From positions 1 through 44,900 of the forward strand of contig NZ_JADMJO010000071.1 of the NCBI RefSeq assembly GCF_018780385.1: 44,900 nucleotides of DNA, written 5' to 3'. The translations under genes were made by a program, and so were the position numbers. The stretch is from Hydrogenophaga sp. (GTDB lineage: Bacteria > Pseudomonadota > Gammaproteobacteria > Burkholderiales > Burkholderiaceae_C). The notes under the pieces are model-generated. The model was not told the origin of the DNA and did no database searches. It saw only the letters and a program-made list of their open reading frames with translations. Of the stretch, positions 42,652 to 44,900 are shown in pieces (position 1 is the first letter of the stretch; every line of letters begins with the position of its first letter).

Positions 42652-43544
42652 GAAGGCAGCGCCAGCAGGTCCAGGTGGCCCACGCGCAGATGAGCTTCTG
42701 ACGCCATGGCGCGCCGCCGCCGACGCCACGCTCGCACCGACGGCGCTGACGCACGCGACTGTTCGCTCGCGGCCACTGCCATGCCATCGATCAAGGTGCG
42801 TTGCAGCGACCTCGCCTGCGGGCTTTCGGCGCCGTCCACCCACCAGTCGCTGGCAGCGCTGAACACGCGGTAGCCCGCTGATTCGAGCGCACCCTGCAGC
42901 GCAGCCACCGCACCCGATCCGAGAGCGGGACCAAGACCTTTGTCGCGCCTCTGGTGCTCGCCGAACAGCCGGCCCACGGTGGCATCCATCGGGTCTTCGG
43001 GCGTCCAGACGTGGCGACCATCGACGTTCAAGCTCATGAGCAGGGCCACGCGAGACGCCGCGCACGCTGCCACCAGGCGGTGCAGCCACTCGGTGCCCAC
43101 GAGGTCGAGCAGCGCCGAGGCGGTGACGAGGTCTGCCGCGTGCCAGGGCAGTGTTTCGAGCCCGGTCATCAGGTCCAGTTGTTGTCGCGCGATGCTCGCG
43201 TCAAACCCCGGGCCAGTGAAGCACAGGGGCTGTTCGAGAGCCGAGTGGGAACCGACCGGAGCACCGCCCGCCGCGGCCAGGCGTTCGGGCCAGCAATGCA
43301 GCAAGGCGGCATCGTGGTCCACCACCAGCCACTGCTGCGCCCCGCCCAGCCGGGGCGCGAGCCAGCGCAGGTTGGCGCCGGTGCCGCAGGCCAGGTCGAT
43401 CACCCGCCAGGGTGTCGTTTCGGAGGGGTGCAACGCTGCAAGCCGGGACTGCAGCTGGAGGTGTTCCGCCGCCGCGCCGCGCGCTGCCGCGTCGAAAGGT
43501 TCGCGCTGTTGCAGCCAGTCGGCGCTGAAGGTGGCCGTGCTCAT
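42648..43544 (-). CDS. Class I SAM-dependent methyltransferase
   Basis: The protein has 298 aa. The SAM-binding motif I is VIDLACGTGANLRWLAP (about 48-64); WLVVDHDAALLHCWP and ADLVTASALLDLV are motifs II and post-I. The acceptor is unknown. It overlaps the glycosyltransferase stop by four bases at 43541-43544, so it is coupled, and it lies in an operon with the 6-PTPS homologue. By context it probably methylates a pterin-derived or sugar-carrying product, or a small-molecule intermediate of that path. Confidence 0.88.
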   Translation of the reverse strand: MSTATFSADWLQQREPFDAAARGAAAEHLQLQSRLAALHPSETTPWRVIDLACGTGANLRWLAPRLGGAQQWLVVDHDAALLHCWPERLAAAGGAPVGSHSALEQPLCFTGPGFDASIARQQLDLMTGLETLPWHAADLVTASALLDLVGTEWLHRLVAACAASRVALLMSLNVDGRHVWTPEDPMDATVGRLFGEHQRRDKGLGPALGSGAVAALQGALESAGYRVFSAASDWWVDGAESPQARSLQRTLIDGMAVAASEQSRASAPSVRAWRRRRRAMASEAHLRVGHLDLLALPS

Positions 43545-44602
43545 TCAACACCATCCAGCTCCGCCGCGAAGCGAGCGGCCTGCACAGGCCAGGTGGGTAG
43601 TCGCCCGGCCGCTGCACGTGCTCCCTCACAAAGGCGCTCTCGCAGGCCAGCATCGGACAGCACCCGCGCCAGCGCGGCCTGCAATGGCGCCACGTCGCCG
43701 GCGGGCACCTGGAGCCCGGCATCGGCCGGCAGCGTTTGCGCCAGGGCACCGGCGTCGCTGGCAACCACCGGCAGGCCACGCGCCAGGGCTTCGGTGATCA
43801 CCATGCCATAGCCTTCGTGCAGCGAGGCCAGCACAAACACGTCGGCCGCCGCGTAGTGCATGTGAAGGGCCTGAGCGTTCACCTCGCCGTGCCAGAACAC
43901 GCGATCAGCCATGGGCGCGGCCAGGGTTTGCAGCCGAGCGGCGGTGCCGGGGTCGCGCGTGGCGCTGCCCACGTTGTGCAGCTCCCAGTCCAGGTGCATC
44001 AAACCAGCCAGCGCCTCCAGCAGCAGGCTGTGTCCCTTGCGTGCCGTGAGCGTGGCCACGCAGAGCAGGCGCAGCGGGCCCTTGCGCGGTGGCCTGACAG
44101 ACATCGGCACCGGGTCGGTGCCGGGCTCGACCACGGCGATGTGCGCAGCCGGAGCGCCCATCGCCGCCACGTCGGCCGCGGTGCTCGGACTGGGCACCAT
44201 CACCCGGTGTGCATGCCGCAGCGCGCGCGTTTCGCTGGTCAGGAGTTGTTGGCGCGCGGCATCGGACAAGCCGGTTTCCAGATGCAGCGGGTGGTGCACG
44301 AGGGCCACCCAGCGCAGGCGCGCGGCGTGCAGCGCCACCGCATCGTCCAATGCGCCGAAGGCCAGGCCGTCGGCCACCACCAGGGTGCCATCGGCCAGCG
44401 AGGCGATGACCTCTTCAGCGGCGGCGAGATCCGCAGCGCCGGGGTGGGGCCAAGCGCCCTCCACAGAGCGCACGTCCACCGTCCAGCCGGCCTCGCGCAG
44501 CGCCAGCACGATCCGGCGGTCGTAGGTGTAGCCCCCGGTGGGAATGGTCCAGTCGCCCGGGATCAGGAAGCAGCAGGCGCGCGGGACGGGCGCGGCACTC
44601 AC
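43541..44602 (-). CDS. GT4-family glycosyltransferase
   Basis: The protein has 353 aa. A GT-B fold of family 4 is indicated by the glycine-rich N-terminus ([20 protein letters not shown]), [20 protein letters not shown] and the donor-site motif [20 protein letters not shown] with the two Glu of the E-x7-E pair. There is no membrane segment. It overlaps the neighbours on both sides by four bases (43541-43544 and 44599-44602), so three genes are translationally coupled. Coupling to a 6-PTPS homologue suggests transfer of a sugar to a pterin, as in cyanopterin- or limipterin-type compounds; this is inferred. Confidence 0.9.
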   Translation of the reverse strand: MSAAPVPRACCFLIPGDWTIPTGGYTYDRRIVLALREAGWTVDVRSVEGAWPHPGAADLAAAEEVIASLADGTLVVADGLAFGALDDAVALHAARLRWVALVHHPLHLETGLSDAARQQLLTSETRALRHAHRVMVPSPSTAADVAAMGAPAAHIAVVEPGTDPVPMSVRPPRKGPLRLLCVATLTARKGHSLLLEALAGLMHLDWELHNVGSATRDPGTAARLQTLAAPMADRVFWHGEVNAQALHMHYAAADVFVLASLHEGYGMVITEALARGLPVVASDAGALAQTLPADAGLQVPAGDVAPLQAALARVLSDAGLRERLCEGARAAAGRLPTWPVQAARFAAELDGVE

Positions 44603-44900
44603 GCGGGTGCGCGCACCGGCAGAGCGCCCTCGTAGGAAGCCCAGGCCACATGAGATTCGTTGAGCGTCACCCGCATCTGCTGCACGCCGGCCGATTGCGC
44701 GGACGGCAAGGCGTGTACACCCAATGCCCCGGCGGCGATGCGCGCGGCCACGCGGTCGAAAATCAGGCGCGCGAGAAATTCGGTGGTGGTGTTGCGGCCC
44801 TTGAACTCGGGCACTTCGTCCAGGTTGCGGAAATTGAGTGCGGCCAGTTCCTCGCGCAGCACCTGCGTGGCCAGGCCGATGTCGACCACGATGCCGTCGG
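44599..44900 (-). CDS. 6-pyruvoyl-tetrahydropterin synthase/QueD family protein, C-terminal part
   Basis: The gene runs off the right edge, so only about 100 C-terminal residues are seen. They begin [20 protein letters not shown] and contain [20 protein letters not shown] and [15 protein letters not shown]. These match the second half of the T-fold enzymes: the VDIG and LDEVPEF regions and the Glu of LNESHVAW at the substrate site. The zinc-binding His region lies outside the window, so whether this is PTPS, carboxy-THP synthase (QueD) or a relative cannot be settled. It overlaps the glycosyltransferase gene by four bases and is first of the visible operon, not with other queuosine genes, which argues against QueD. 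Confidence 0.85.
   Translation of the reverse strand, partial: DGIVVDIGLATQVLREELAALNFRNLDEVPEFKGRNTTTEFLARLIFDRVAARIAAGALGVHALPSAQSAGVQQMRVTLNESHVAWASYEGALPVRAPA

Overview
The window is GC-rich chromosomal DNA of a betaproteobacterium, most likely a member of the Burkholderiales and probably Comamonadaceae (Hydrogenophaga-like). This rests on the thymidylate kinase - DNA polymerase III delta prime - PilZ - TatD gene order, a TctBA carboxylate transporter, a fused TadA/haloalkane dehalogenase gene, and a short dispersed repeat familiar from this group. The taxon is inferred; no database search was possible. No rRNA, tRNA, CRISPR array or intact insertion sequence was seen. The first gene (tex) and the last gene (a 6-pyruvoyl-tetrahydropterin synthase homologue) run off the window.

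Layout. 0-5.4 kb (+): the C-terminal part of tex, two tandem HDOD genes each preceded by a sigma-28-like promoter, a patatin-like lipase and the tRNA hydroxylase gene trhO. 5.3-13.6 kb (-): an accessory block. In transcription order it holds a stand-alone LuxR-type HTH protein, two tandem paralogues of unknown family (about 490 aa each), a phage-type GH19 muralytic enzyme, an inner-membrane protein with a 45-residue internal duplication, and then, after an AT-rich gap, a winged-helix/TPR-like regulator translationally coupled to a GNAT. 13.8-18.8 kb: an iron-type alcohol dehydrogenase with a strong terminator, an HSL-family esterase, a thioesterase-GNAT fusion, an NRDE protein and YgfZ. 18.9-23.7 kb (+): mltG-tmk-holB-pilZ-tatD and an exported ankyrin protein. 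23.8-25.8 kb (+): tctB-tctA.

25.8-26.2 kb is a gene-free stretch with a terminator, a possible phage/IMEX gene remnant and a dif-like sequence. 26.2-30.5 kb (+) is a complete aotJQMOP-type basic amino acid ABC transporter operon that includes the desuccinylase-like AotO. 30.5-35.6 kb holds a penicillin-acylase family enzyme, a class III cyclase-FHA protein, a small unknown gene and an LD-carboxypeptidase. 35.7-41.6 kb holds the TadA-dehalogenase fusion, nhaA, opgC, an SGNH hydrolase, a PaiB-like protein and a small membrane protein. 41.7-44.9 kb holds a RibD-type reductase facing a tightly overlapping 6-PTPS - glycosyltransferase - methyltransferase operon, which looks like a pathway for a modified, glycosylated pterin.

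The two parts most likely to hold something new are the 8.4-13.6 kb block (paired unknown proteins with a lysis-type enzyme and a membrane protein) and the pterin-type cluster at the right edge. The paired flagellar-type promoters in front of the HDOD genes are the cleanest regulatory observation.
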